DNA of 64,000 bases from Saprospiraceae bacterium (GTDB taxonomy: Bacteria; Bacteroidota; Bacteroidia; Chitinophagales; Saprospiraceae). The notes beneath the pieces are model-generated. The model was given only the letters and a program-made list of their open reading frames with translations. It did no database searches and was not told where the DNA came from. A program made the translations under genes and the position numbers. Of this stretch, positions 44,064 through 54,800 are shown in pieces; within the stretch, counting starts at the first letter, position 1, and every line of letters begins with the position of its first letter. The stretch covers positions 1 to 64,000 of the forward strand of contig JAHDHQ010000007.1 of the NCBI GenBank assembly GCA_020631235.1, written 5' to 3'.

Positions 44064-45386
44064 ATGCATTGGAAAGATGTTTTAGCGATGATTAGCTTGC
44101 TAGCAGGCATTCTTTGTTGCACACTTATTCCCGAACAAAGTGATTTTTTATTCATTATCACCAGCGTATGCCTTGCTTTTGTAGGATTTAGTATCCTTAT
44201 TAGTAGAGGACAAAAGCTGAATTCATTAGCCCCTTGGGTAGCTTTAGGCTTACTGTTGCGGGTGTTGATGGTGTTTATTTTCCCCAATTTATCAGATGAT
44301 ATATTTCGCTTCATTTGGGATGGAGCGCTCTGGCATCATGGTGTGCATCCTTTTGCATGGACACCAGCTAATTATGTGGCCGAACATGGATCTCTAGCTC
44401 CATTTGCGGATCTGTTTCCTAAGCTAAATTCGCCGAGTTATTATTCTATTTATCCTCCAGTTTGTCAAGGAATATTTTATTTGATTACCTTGGTTGATGG
44501 AATAGAATACTATTGGATTTCAGTGTTTTTAAAGCTTTGTATTTTTATAGCAGAGATCATTAGTTTGATCTACTTGCTTAAGATATTACGCCACTTTCGT
44601 TTACCTGACTTTTATGCTTTAGCCTACTTTTTAAATCCTTTGATCATAATCGAACTTACGGGTAATGTGCATTTCGAAGTTTTTATGTTGTGTTTTCTCG
44701 TACTCATGATATATGCTTTATGTGTCGACCGATATTTAATAGCAGGATTATTCTTTGCTTTGTCAGTGGCAGTAAAACTGTTGCCTCTCATGTTTGTTCC
44801 TTTATTGTTTTTTTACCTGGTTGGCAAAGGCCGAGCGTTTTGGTTATTCGTCTTGAGTGCCGCACTTTCATTAATGGTTCTTTTTGTGCCGATGTTTATC
44901 GACCATTATTTAAATATTTGGCAAAGCATCGATTTATATTTTCAGCGGTTTGAATTTAATGCGAGTGTGTATTATTTAGGACGAGCTATTGGATACCTGT
45001 TTAAAGGTTATAATGTTATAGCTTTTTTAGGTCCAATGTTGAGTATTTTAGCCATGTTTGCTATCGTGTTTATTGGGCTGAGGACGTATAAAAAGAGGGT
45101 TTCGCTTTTGCATTTAATCAACTTATTTAATGTATCCTTTTTAGTTTACTTAAGCTTTGCCACGACGGTACACCCTTGGTATTTAGCAGTGCCTTTATTA
45201 TTCAATGTTTTTTCTAGATGGAAGTTTATTTGGTTGTGGTCCTTACTTATATTTCTAAGTTATAGTGCTTATCAAACTGAGCCTGTCGAAGAAATAACTT
45301 GCTTGGTCTTTTTTGAATATCTATTAGTACTATTAGCTTATATATTGGAGAGGAAAACTATACAGCAAGGCTTGCGTCATGTGTAG
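44064..45386 (+). CDS. GT-C membrane mannosyltransferase-like protein (GT87-like)
   Basis: A 440-residue integral membrane protein with about eleven helices. The first large extracytoplasmic loop carries the acidic pair LSDDIFRFIWDGALWHHGVHPFAW and the YPPVCQGIFY segment, and further on VAVKLLPLMFVPLLF; these are signatures of alpha-mannosyltransferases that use polyprenyl-phosphate mannose (GT87 and related). This fits a donor made by the GT2 enzyme at 41849. The acceptor, an envelope glycan or lipid, is unknown. Confidence 0.78.
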   Translation: MHWKDVLAMISLLAGILCCTLIPEQSDFLFIITSVCLAFVGFSILISRGQKLNSLAPWVALGLLLRVLMVFIFPNLSDDIFRFIWDGALWHHGVHPFAWTPANYVAEHGSLAPFADLFPKLNSPSYYSIYPPVCQGIFYLITLVDGIEYYWISVFLKLCIFIAEIISLIYLLKILRHFRLPDFYALAYFLNPLIIIELTGNVHFEVFMLCFLVLMIYALCVDRYLIAGLFFALSVAVKLLPLMFVPLLFFYLVGKGRAFWLFVLSAALSLMVLFVPMFIDHYLNIWQSIDLYFQRFEFNASVYYLGRAIGYLFKGYNVIAFLGPMLSILAMFAIVFIGLRTYKKRVSLLHLINLFNVSFLVYLSFATTVHPWYLAVPLLFNVFSRWKFIWLWSLLIFLSYSAYQTEPVEEITCLVFFEYLLVLLAYILERKTIQQGLRHV

Positions 45387-45434
45387 CCTTGTAAAAAGTG
45401 ATTGTTTGCTTTTAATTAAACGATATTTTAGCTT

Positions 45435-46415
45435 ATGCGCGTCTTAGTTCAGTCAAAATATGGCCCTCCTAAAGATTTACAAATACAAAGACAGGATATA
45501 CCTGAAATCGGAGAGGATGAGGTATTGATTAAGGTCAAAGCAAGCAGCATTAACCGAACAGACTGTGCCATATTAAGTGCTAAGCCGCTCATCATGAGAT
45601 TGGTGTATGGTTTATTTAAACCTCGAACAAAGGTAAGTGGAACGGACTACGCAGGAGAAGTGCTCAGTTGTGGAACTAAGGTTACGGGCATACAGAGAGG
45701 AGATAGAGTCTTTGGGTTCAGTGATATGGGCCTATCTTCGCATGCTTCACATCTTATTATACCTAAAGAGCAAACAATAGTAGCTATACCGGAAAACACT
45801 TCATTTAAAGAGGCAGTGGCTATTGCGGAAGGATTTCATTATGCATATAATACCATTAATAAGGTGCCATTGGATAGTAATCACAAAGTATTAATCAATG
45901 GAGCGACAGGTGCGATAGGAATAGCTTGTCTTCAGTTAGCCAAAGATTTAGGTGCAGAAATAACCGCTGTTTGTAATACAAAGAATATAGATCTCATACG
46001 TTCACTTGGAGCTAATACGATCATTGATTACGAGCAAGAAGATTTTACTCAACGCATAGATCAGTTTGATTACATTTTTGATGCAGTTGGGAAAAGTTCG
46101 TTTTTTGCGTGCAAGCATTTGTTAAAGCCAAATGGAGTGTATATTTCTTCAGAGTTAGGGCCAATGTTGCAGCACGTGTGGATGTCCTTATTATTCCCAG
46201 TTACGAGATTATTCAGACTTTGGCGGCGCAAAGGAGTCAAGTTTCCTATTCCTTCTAAGCCAAAAGTAAGTCTTCTAATGGCTAGCCAAATGCTTGAAGA
46301 AGGTCGATTAAAAGGTATATACGAGCGGGAATATCCATTGGAAGAATATGAGCGGGCATTTAATTATGTGGCTTCTGGGCAAAAGACCGGTGCGGTCCTA
46401 TTTAGTTTTGATTAG
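45435..46415 (+). CDS. NAD(P)-dependent MDR-family reductase (quinone oxidoreductase-like)
   Basis: The 326-residue product belongs to the medium-chain dehydrogenase/reductase family. The N-terminal GroES-like domain includes VKASSINRTDCAIL and VSGTDYAGEVLSCG; the Rossmann domain includes VLINGATGAIGIACLQLAKDLGAEIT. The structural and catalytic zinc cysteines of alcohol dehydrogenases are absent, so this is a zinc-independent quinone-reductase type enzyme. The substrate is unknown. It stands 48 bases after the glycosyltransferase genes and may share their transcript. Confidence 0.88.
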   Translation: MRVLVQSKYGPPKDLQIQRQDIPEIGEDEVLIKVKASSINRTDCAILSAKPLIMRLVYGLFKPRTKVSGTDYAGEVLSCGTKVTGIQRGDRVFGFSDMGLSSHASHLIIPKEQTIVAIPENTSFKEAVAIAEGFHYAYNTINKVPLDSNHKVLINGATGAIGIACLQLAKDLGAEITAVCNTKNIDLIRSLGANTIIDYEQEDFTQRIDQFDYIFDAVGKSSFFACKHLLKPNGVYISSELGPMLQHVWMSLLFPVTRLFRLWRRKGVKFPIPSKPKVSLLMASQMLEEGRLKGIYEREYPLEEYERAFNYVASGQKTGAVLFSFD

Positions 46416-46527
46416 TACCGAAATGTTTTTCTATTTCGACTAAAAATAGGATCTTACTGCAGGCTTTTTGGTTTCTTAAATCGTTAAAGAACAACTAGGA
46501 ATTGTGCAATAAAAGGAGTGTTAGGAT

Positions 46528-46547
46528 TAGCTCAATAGATTGAGCTA
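46528..46547. repeat. Perfect inverted repeat in a convergent gap
   Basis: TAGCTCAAT-AG-ATTGAGCTA has nine-base arms around two bases. It lies in the 257-base convergent gap (46416-46672), the longest in the window. No T run follows on either strand, so it is not a standard terminator. The rest of the gap shows no gene. Confidence 0.5.
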
Positions 46548-46672
46548 CATAAAACCAATCGAAAACTCAGTATCTGATCATGATTTTGCTATTTGATCAC
46601 CGACAAATATAATCATCACGGCATTGAATCAAAAAAACTATCAAATATCTCCGCTATTTAAGGAATAAGCGA

Positions 46673-49231
46673 TCAAAGTACCATCATGAGCAAGGTGCGA
46701 GATTGCTTCCCGTCGGACAAGTTCACCACATACTGACCACTTTCGAGTTCTCCTATCCATATGCCGCCGGCCAAATCCATTTTATCCACCTGATTTTTTC
46801 GCAATACCGTTTGTCCCTGCATATTTTGAATGTTTAGCTGATGCATACCTTCTAGTTTTTCGATGTTTTTAAAGTAAATAACATCGGATACAGGATTTGG
46901 ATAAATAGCTACATCTTCGTTTATAGGTAATTCTTTCTCTACATCTACAAATTCTTTAATCACAAAATCGAATATACCTCTACCATAAGTCCCAAATCTT
47001 GCAAGTCCCAATTCTGAGACATATTCTACAGACCAATAAACATTGGCTGGAGCACATAATTGGCTGATATCATACCATTGGCCATCTTGAACCACATACA
47101 CATAAGGACCGTTTTCCGTCGCGGCAAACAATAAACTCTCGTCATCATTAGCTGCCAAGTCATATACCAAAGTCTCTGGTAGTCCTTCCGTCATTGGTAC
47201 AAAGCTTTGTCCTTTATCTTCAGATTTAAAAACAGCATCACCACCATATCCGGCGCCGGCTACATAAACAGTTCCTTCATGTACTTTAGACACCATCAAT
47301 GCTTGACCATATAACCAACTTCCAGCATTGAGAATGGTGGATCCATTTTGCCAGTTCTGTCCTTCATCTTCTGAATAATAAAATCTTCCATTTTCAGTGA
47401 CTCCATAAAATGTTTTATCCTCTAAAGTGGATATACCTAAAGCCGTAACTAATGTTCCTGAAGCAGCCATAAAATCAAAAGGAAGATTGGTCGCCACGAT
47501 CCCTGATGGCTCGTAGTCTAATTGGATCATATAAGAGCCTGAGCCGCCATCAGCTGAACCACCCGCAGCATAGATCCTGTTTTTTGTTTGGTCTGGATCG
47601 GCAACTAAATATTGTAACCATGGCGCTTCATTGAAGGATTCGATGTTATAACCAGCAGTAAATGAGCCGTTTTGTGCGTTGAGATTTACACTAATCGAAC
47701 CAAATGGATAGGTGGTCCACATGTTCTTTCCATCATTGGTAAAAACAATATGACCGTAATCTCCAGAAATGTATTGTTCTAAATATAACTGATCTTCTTC
47801 AGCAAAGGAGAAACCTCGTTGAAAACCTTGGTCTTGCGAGCCTGCAAATACAAGTTCAGGTAAGTCTGGACTTGTTCTAACGCTATAATATTGGCTTACA
47901 TTTAATCCTTCTAAGGATAGGTTTTGTTTGGTGACCATTTCATCATAAGAGATACTCAAGCCACCGTGGTTACTGATAAGTGTAAAATATTCTCCATCAT
48001 TAGAGATAAAATTTTCGAAATACATAATATCCGCATGAAGGGCAAATTCTACATTGTCATAATATTCCCACCATTCATTGACTGCTACCCATGTAGCTCC
48101 TCCATCTGTACTTCGGTGACAGTTTACTTCTCCCATATAAATTATATCTGGGTATTGTGGCGATATGTGGAGTCCTACAGCCCATGGATTAACTGGAAAA
48201 CTTCCTTTTTGAGTCCAAGTATTACCAAAATCCTCGGTCATGTATATAACATTTGCTGAGTTGTATGCATAAAATCGAGTGATGGTATCGTTGTACAGTA
48301 TACCGTCTAAATCAGATCGCAAGGAAAAATCTAAATTTGAATATGTTGATAAGGTGTCCATATCCATATTTTCAAAATTCCACTGATACATGTGAGAAAA
48401 AGTACCCCCTTTACGTTCGATAATGTACAACTCTTCCGAATTGTATGGCTTGTTAATCGATAATCGGTTTAAATCACCCGTATTAAATGATTTAGCCGTT
48501 TGAAAACTAGCCCCATGATCTACAGAATAAACTAAATCCAAATTTTGACCGGCTCCTTTTTTATTGAGCATGATGAGATACTCCAGCGAATCTTTTTTAA
48601 AGGTAAATACATCGTCTTGTTGTCCACCAGAAGCATTGTCTATACCTTCGCTTTTATTCCAGGAAATACCATCGTCATCCGAATAATGTGGATTTCCATT
48701 AATGCATGATACTATTCTTTTTTGATCATCTGCGGGTCTTAGTAGTTTAAGTAGGCCTCTAGAGAATTGAAAATCTTGGTTGATAATTTCCCATTCGTTC
48801 CCCGATCTTGGACCTTTAAACAAAGTACCTCCATCTGAAACTACATAGATTAAATCTTCTACTGGGTCATAATCTGTATCGTGCACACTTCCCGCTTGAT
48901 TAATACTACCTTTTTCAATCCATTTTGCTTGGATGTTATCGTTGGCATAAGACTCTACTTCATCACAATTTCCAGATCTCGTTTCGAGCATTTCCAGTTT
49001 TGCTTGATGCTTTTTCCATTGATTTTTATACTCTATATCGCGCCAATCGATGCCATCTGGCGCTCTATGTATATCTTCAAACCAAGCTTTACGAATATCT
49101 TTTAGCCCATGTTCATCTTGGTGCTCAGCCACTTGTGTAGGTTGTGGTAAAAAGGCATTGTTTTCATTGTTTATACAGCTAAATAAACAGGTGCAACTAA
49201 TAAAAACCAGAGTATAGATTAAGCTTTTCAT
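46673..49231 (-). CDS. BNR beta-propeller lipoprotein with T9SS type A domain
   Basis: The 852-residue protein contains several BNR/sortilin-like repeats with the S-x-D-x-G-x-x-W pattern: SDDDGISWNK, TEDFGNTWTQ, STDGGATWVA and SEDEGQNWQN, plus SEDKGQSFVP. These form beta-propellers seen in sialidases and Vps10-like proteins. The catalytic residues of sialidases could not be recognised, so enzymatic function is not claimed. The N-terminus LVFISCTCLFSC looks like a lipoprotein signal, while the last about 75 residues (YPNPVSDVIYFKN…SGQYVVNLS…LLMMVL) are a type A sorting domain; the combination is unusual. A paralogous module order is not seen elsewhere in the window. Confidence 0.85.
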   Translation of the reverse strand: MKSLIYTLVFISCTCLFSCINNENNAFLPQPTQVAEHQDEHGLKDIRKAWFEDIHRAPDGIDWRDIEYKNQWKKHQAKLEMLETRSGNCDEVESYANDNIQAKWIEKGSINQAGSVHDTDYDPVEDLIYVVSDGGTLFKGPRSGNEWEIINQDFQFSRGLLKLLRPADDQKRIVSCINGNPHYSDDDGISWNKSEGIDNASGGQQDDVFTFKKDSLEYLIMLNKKGAGQNLDLVYSVDHGASFQTAKSFNTGDLNRLSINKPYNSEELYIIERKGGTFSHMYQWNFENMDMDTLSTYSNLDFSLRSDLDGILYNDTITRFYAYNSANVIYMTEDFGNTWTQKGSFPVNPWAVGLHISPQYPDIIYMGEVNCHRSTDGGATWVAVNEWWEYYDNVEFALHADIMYFENFISNDGEYFTLISNHGGLSISYDEMVTKQNLSLEGLNVSQYYSVRTSPDLPELVFAGSQDQGFQRGFSFAEEDQLYLEQYISGDYGHIVFTNDGKNMWTTYPFGSISVNLNAQNGSFTAGYNIESFNEAPWLQYLVADPDQTKNRIYAAGGSADGGSGSYMIQLDYEPSGIVATNLPFDFMAASGTLVTALGISTLEDKTFYGVTENGRFYYSEDEGQNWQNGSTILNAGSWLYGQALMVSKVHEGTVYVAGAGYGGDAVFKSEDKGQSFVPMTEGLPETLVYDLAANDDESLLFAATENGPYVYVVQDGQWYDISQLCAPANVYWSVEYVSELGLARFGTYGRGIFDFVIKEFVDVEKELPINEDVAIYPNPVSDVIYFKNIEKLEGMHQLNIQNMQGQTVLRKNQVDKMDLAGGIWIGELESGQYVVNLSDGKQSRTLLMMVL

Positions 49232-49347
49232 CTTAGGAATGTTTGGTAACTAAATGTACAACTTTTCGATATTTTTGTCTGTGCATTAAGCCGACAGTTT
49301 ACCAATGTTCTAATGGGAAAAACTATATTTATTAAAAAAAACAAAGT

Positions 49348-49755
49348 ATGACCGAAGTATTTTTAGAAACCGATGGGTCGCTTCATCGATATAAAGCCAC
49401 AAATAAAAGAGGAGATAGCCTCATCTTAGGCAATGATGGCCAATCAGTAGGGCCAATGGAGTCGGTATTAATGGCGCTAGGCGGATGCAGTACCATTGAT
49501 ATAGTTATGATTTTAGAAAAGATGAGACAATCTATAGATCATATAGAACTAAGGATTAAAGGTAAACGCAGGGAAGATTTACCCAAGATTTACACTGAAG
49601 TGGAAGCCCATTTTACCCTGTATGGTGACATTAAAGAAACTAAAGCAGCCCAGGCCATTGCTTCTTCATTTGAGAAGTATTGTTCGGTATCTGCAATGAT
49701 AGAAAAGTCAGCATCGATTAGTTATAGTTTTGAAATTTTACCAGTACGGAGTTAA
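49348..49755 (+). CDS. OsmC/Ohr-family protein
   Basis: The 135-residue product matches the OsmC family, with the two redox cysteines at C47 (LMALGGCSTID) and C112 (EKYCSVSAM). Family members reduce organic or fatty-acid hydroperoxides with these thiols; the YhfA-like branch has no proven activity. Cytoplasmic, no signal peptide. It lies two bases before truA on the same strand and 116 bases from the divergent propeller gene. Confidence 0.9.
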   Translation: MTEVFLETDGSLHRYKATNKRGDSLILGNDGQSVGPMESVLMALGGCSTIDIVMILEKMRQSIDHIELRIKGKRREDLPKIYTEVEAHFTLYGDIKETKAAQAIASSFEKYCSVSAMIEKSASISYSFEILPVRS

Positions 49756-49757
49756 CT

Positions 49758-50501
49758 ATGCCTAGATATTTTTTCAAAATTGCTTTTCGAGGCACTAACT
49801 ATTCTGGATGGCAAATCCAGCCGAATAGTCACACGGTTCAGGCTGAAATCGAACGATGCTTGAGTCAGTTAATGGCAAAACCAATTAGTATTATGGGTTG
49901 TGGCAGAACGGATGCTGGAGTCCATGCCAGTTGCTATTATTTTCATACTGATCTTCCAGAGGATAGTGACGAAGAATCTATTAAATACAAACTTAATCAC
50001 ATGCTTTCTAAAGATATTGCGGTATATGATTGCCAAAAAATGAAAGCAGATGATCATGCAAGGTTCAGTGCACGTCGTCGTAGCTACACCTATCATTTAC
50101 ATACGATTAAGCATCCGTTTTTAAACGAATCTTCTTTTTACTATACGTGGAAAAAAGAACTCAATCTAGATACATTTTTTGTGCTTAGTCAATATTTAGA
50201 ACAGCAATCGCTCTTTGAACCTTTATGCAAATCCAACAGTGGTAACGAACATTTTCGATGTCATTTGTATAAAGCTGGTTGGCAACAATTGGGTGAAGGT
50301 CACTATAGATTTGATGTAGAAGCCAATCGTTTTTTACGTGGGATGATTCGATTAATGGTAGGGATGTACCTAAATCTTGAAAGAGAAAAAATTAATATGA
50401 ATCAGATTAAACATGCATTTGACACTCAAAAACAGTTAGATATCAGCTGGAGTGTGCCAGCTGTGGGTTTAAGTTTAAGTGATGTTATTTACGATTTTTA
50501 A
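49758..50501 (+). CDS. truA: tRNA pseudouridine(38-40) synthase TruA
   Basis: A 247-residue protein with the TruA signatures [13 protein letters not shown] and the catalytic [11 protein letters not shown] (aspartate 52), then [12 protein letters not shown] and [14 protein letters not shown]. It converts uridines 38-40 in the anticodon arm of tRNAs to pseudouridine. It follows the osmC-like gene by two bases; its stop overlaps the convergent glyA gene by four bases. Confidence 0.95.
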   Translation: MPRYFFKIAFRGTNYSGWQIQPNSHTVQAEIERCLSQLMAKPISIMGCGRTDAGVHASCYYFHTDLPEDSDEESIKYKLNHMLSKDIAVYDCQKMKADDHARFSARRRSYTYHLHTIKHPFLNESSFYYTWKKELNLDTFFVLSQYLEQQSLFEPLCKSNSGNEHFRCHLYKAGWQQLGEGHYRFDVEANRFLRGMIRLMVGMYLNLEREKINMNQIKHAFDTQKQLDISWSVPAVGLSLSDVIYDF

Positions 50502-51775
50502 ACAGTAGCATGGATAGGGTAGTCCGCCATTTTTTGGATTACTTTGGCTTTGACTTCCTTAAGCATGTATTCATTATCTGCATTTTTCAATACTTGATCC
50601 ATCCAATCCACAATTTCGATACAATCTCCTTCTCTAAGTCCTCTGCTTGTGATGGCTGCAGTACCTATTCTGATACCAGAAGTAACAAAAGGACTTTTAT
50701 CATCAAAAGGCACCATATTTTTATTAACGGTGATGTCTGCTTGTCCTAAAGCTTTTTCTGCTTCTTTGCCAGTTATGGATAAATTTGCTCTCAAATCGAT
50801 GAGCATTAAATGATTTTTAGTGTTACCGGAAATAATCTTGTATCCTCGATCCATTAAAGCCGAAGACATAGCCTGGGCATTAGCGATAATTTGCTTTCCA
50901 TAGGCTTTAAATCCAGGTTGTAGTGCTTCATAGAAAGCCACTGCTTTAGCTGCAATCACATGTTCGAGCGGCCCACCTTGCATGCCTGGGAATACTCCAC
51001 TATTTAGGATTGAAGACATTTTTATAGTGTTACCTTTTTTGGTTGTTCGTCCCCATGGATTTTCAAAATCTTTACCCATCATGATGATTCCACCTCTAGG
51101 ACCTCTTAGGGTTTTATGTGTAGTAGAACTCACAATATGACAATGATCCATAGGGTTATTAAGCAAGTTGGTTGCTATAAGTCCTGCTGGATGTGCAATA
51201 TCAGCGAGTAGCAATGCACCTACTTCATCAGCAATGGCTCTAAATGAAGCATAATCCCAATCTTGCGAGTAGGCGGATGCACCACAAATAATCAGTTTAG
51301 GTTTATGTTTAACTGCTTGTTCCCGAACCTTCTCCATGTTTATCATTCCAGTCTCTTTTTCTACCCCATAAAATACTGGGTTGTAGACCTTACCAGAATA
51401 ATTTACTGGCGATCCGTGAGAAAGATGACCACCATGCGATAAATCAAAGCCTAAAACTGTATCTCCTGGGCTCAGGGTAGCCAGAAAAATGGCTGCATTT
51501 GCTTGTGCGCCTGAGTGGGGCTGCACATTGGCATATTCTGCCCCAAAAAGTGATTTTAATCGTTCAATCGCCAAAGATTCTACTTCATCTACCACTTCAC
51601 ATCCACCATAATACCTTTTAGAAGGGTATCCTTCGGCGTATTTATTGGTTAATTCAGAGCCCATAGCTTCCATTACTTGCTGAGATACATAGTTTTCTGA
51701 AGCAATTAATTCTATACCATTACGCTGTCTCTCCTGTTCTAGGCGAATTAGATCAAATATTCTTGGGTCTTTCAC
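50498..51775 (-). CDS. glyA: Serine hydroxymethyltransferase
   Basis: The 425-residue product has the full SHMT pattern: [43 protein letters not shown], the pyridoxal-phosphate lysine region [13 protein letters not shown] and the [12 protein letters not shown] loop. It interconverts serine and glycine with tetrahydrofolate, supplying one-carbon units. The start is GTG 51775. A good Bacteroidota promoter lies just upstream at 51796-51825. Confidence 0.97.
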   Translation of the reverse strand: MKDPRIFDLIRLEQERQRNGIELIASENYVSQQVMEAMGSELTNKYAEGYPSKRYYGGCEVVDEVESLAIERLKSLFGAEYANVQPHSGAQANAAIFLATLSPGDTVLGFDLSHGGHLSHGSPVNYSGKVYNPVFYGVEKETGMINMEKVREQAVKHKPKLIICGASAYSQDWDYASFRAIADEVGALLLADIAHPAGLIATNLLNNPMDHCHIVSSTTHKTLRGPRGGIIMMGKDFENPWGRTTKKGNTIKMSSILNSGVFPGMQGGPLEHVIAAKAVAFYEALQPGFKAYGKQIIANAQAMSSALMDRGYKIISGNTKNHLMLIDLRANLSITGKEAEKALGQADITVNKNMVPFDDKSPFVTSGIRIGTAAITSRGLREGDCIEIVDWMDQVLKNADNEYMLKEVKAKVIQKMADYPIHATV

Positions 51776-51795
51776 GATTCTAGTTTTATTATCAG

Positions 51796-51825
51796 CAAAT
51801 GTAACATAGAATATGAATATTCAAA
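51796..51825 (-). promoter_or_regulatory. Promoter of glyA (TTTG-N18-TACATTTG)
   Basis: On the minus strand TTTG (51825-51822) is followed by 18 bases and TACATTTG (51803-51796), matching the Bacteroidota -33/-7 consensus. Transcription would start about 15 bases before the GTG start codon of glyA. Confidence 0.65.
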
Positions 51826-51834
51826 AGAAAGTAT

Positions 51835-51867
51835 AAAAAAAGCCCCACTCAAAATTGAGCGGGGCTT
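51835..51867 (-). terminator. Rho-independent terminator of the 23-residue-repeat OmpA gene
   Basis: Read on the minus strand, AGCCCCGCTCA and TGAGTGGGGCT pair around a short AT loop (one mismatch or wobble), followed by seven T residues. It lies 24 bases after the stop of the gene at 51891-55175. Confidence 0.88.
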
Positions 51868-51890
51868 CCATTTATCTAAGAGATATTAGA

Positions 51891-54800
51891 TTATCTAATA
51901 CCTAAAGCTTTTAGTGTTTCAAAGTCTAAGTTACCGATAGGTAAACCATTAGCTTTTTGGAATTTAACCAATGCTGCTTTTGTAGATGGACCGAAATCAT
52001 TATCAGCACCAGCAGGTCCTACATCGTATCCTCTAGAGATTAATGCATTCTGTACTTGTCTGATTAATTGAGGTGTTACAGCACCATCACAAACAACTTC
52101 TCTCCATTCAGTAAATCCACCTGGAGTTACTAATTGTCTCTTGCTAATTGTTTGGTATTTAGCAGGTACATCAACCGTATTCGTTGTTGCAGGAGAAGCA
52201 AGTCTTTGGTAAGATCTTGTTTCGTACTTTGCAGGAATCTCGTTTGAAGTAGTTGCTGCAGGGGAAGCTAATCTTTGGTAAGATCTGCTTTGGTACTGAG
52301 CAGGAACCTCCGTAGAGTTAGTTCCAGCTGGAGTAGCCAATCTTTGGTAAGATCTTGTTCCGTATTTAGCAGGTACATCATTAGAAGTAGTTGTTGCAGG
52401 AGAAGCTAATCTTTGGTAAGATCTAGTTTCGTATTTAGCAGGTACTTCATTTGAAGTAGTTGTTGCTGGAGAAGATAATCTTTGGTAAGATCTAGTTGTG
52501 TATTTTGCAGCGATGTCACTTGAACTTGCAGCAGCTGGAGTAACCAATCTTTGGTAAGTTCTAGTTGTATATTCGTCACAATCTCCACCACCACCTGAAG
52601 TAGTTCCGTAAGAAATCATTTCAGTTCTTCTGTTTTGTCTCTTACCAGCAGCTGTTGCGTTACTAGCAATTGGTGAAGATTCACCCATTCCTTCGTAGCT
52701 TACTCTGTTAGCAGAGATTCCTTTAGCGATTACTGCATCATATACAGCTTTTGCTCTGTTGTTAGAAAGAGTTCTGTTACTCGCTTCAGAACCATCGCTA
52801 TCTGTGTGACCTACAAATTTTGCAGTCATATTTGGATCAGCATTCATCATAGAAACAACTCTGTCAATTTCTGCACTTGAAGAAGCAGTTAATACTGCAG
52901 AAGCCGTTTCGAAATTGATGTTGTTTAATACAGCAGATGACCCTTTAGAATTACAAGGACCTTCGTTAACGCTAGCAGCGTTAGTTAATCGCTTGTATGT
53001 TCTTGTTGTATACTGAGCAGGCACTTCAACAACTTCAGTGGTTGCAGGAGAAGCAAGTCTTTGGTAAGATCTAGTCTCATATCTAGCAGGTACATCCGTT
53101 GTAGTAGTTGTAGGACCAGAAACTAATTTTTGGTAAGTTCTTGTTTGGTATGCAGCGTCTACATTTTGAGTAGCTGTAGCAGCAGACAAGATTAATCTGT
53201 CATAAGTTCTAGTTCCGTATTTAGCAGCTACTTCGTTTGAATTAGTAGTTGCAGGAGAAACTAGTCTTTGGTAAGTTCTAGTTCCGTATTTAGCAGCCAC
53301 TTCATTTGAAGTTGTAGCAGCAGGAGTAACCAATCTTTGGTAAGATCTAGTTCCATATTTTGCAGGTACTTCAGTTTGAGTAGTCGATGCAGGAGAAACT
53401 AATCTTTGGTAAGATCTAGTTCCATATTTTGCAGGTACTTCAGTTTGAGTAGTAGTTGCAGGAGAAACTAATCTTTGATAAGTTCTAGTAGTGTACTGAG
53501 CAGGAACATCAACTGTTCTTACACAGTCATCACCCATATCAGTATAACCAGCTTCACAAGCCATTTTAACTTTCTTGCTGATTGTTCTTGTTTGCTCAGG
53601 GATTTCCACTAAACACCAAGTTAAACAATCTTCTGGGTTAGCAGAAAGACAGTTTTTATCCGCTTTTTTCTTTTCCCACTTAGTTGAAGATGGTGCTACA
53701 ACGATAGTTTCAGTAACTGTTTCATATTGAGCAGGTCTTTTTTCTATAGTAGTTCCAGCTTCTTTAACTAATACTTCTTCAGTAACTGTTTCGTATTGAG
53801 CAGGAACAACACTTAATGTTGTGTAAGCATCTTTTTCTAATACTTCTTCAGTAACTGTTTCGTATTGAGCAGGAATAGTTTGTATAGTTGTGTAAGCTTC
53901 TTTTTCTAATACTTCTTCAGTAACTGTTTCGTACTGAGCAGGACTTACAGATAAAGTTGAGTAAGCTTCTTTTTCTAATACTTCTTCAGTAACTGTTTCG
54001 TACTGAGCAGGACTTACAGATAAAGTTGAGTAAGCTTCTTTTTCTAATACGGTCTCAGTAATAGTTGCATATACGTTACCATACTCGTCAGCTTTTAATC
54101 TAACGCTTCCAGTTCCGTTTCCAGCACCATTTCCACCAGCACCTAAAGAACCTGCTCCAGAACCACCATTTGATCCTCCGCCATTAGCGAAAGCTCTTAT
54201 GCTTCTTAAAGCTTCTAATTCAGTTGGTGTGAAATTTCTTACGATACCGCTTCCGTTTCCAGCTCCAGCACCAATACCTAACACTTGTCCTCCGCTAGAT
54301 AAAGTCATAGAACTTGCACCGCTATCAAGCATTTCGTATAAAGCATTTAAATCAGTAACAGCCGGTACTTTTACAACAGTAGTATAAGCATCTTTAGCTA
54401 GTACTTCTTCTGTAATTGTCTCATACTGAGCAGGTACTACTGATAATGTAGTATAAGAGTCTTGAACTAACACCTCTTCGGTAACAGTTTCAAATGTAGC
54501 AGGTACTACTCTTAATTCAGTGTAAGCTTCTTTAACAAGTACTTCTTCTGTTACTGTCTCAAATTGAGCAGGAGATACAGAAAGAGTTGGAGCTCCTTCC
54601 TTAACAAGAACTTGTTCTGAGACTGTCTCGAACTGAGCCGCGCTCGTAGCAACAGAAATACCAGCTTCTCTACTTAATACTTCTTCTGTTACAGTTTCGA
54701 ATTGTGCAGGTACTACACTTAGTACAGATGAAGCATCTTTTGCAAGTACTTCTTCAGTTACTGTTTCAAATTGTGCAGGTACAACACTCAATACAGTAGA

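Noticed and set aside
46673-49231. Sialidase annotation for the BNR-repeat protein
   Set aside because: Only the structural BNR boxes are seen; the arginine triad and catalytic residues of sialidases could not be recognised.
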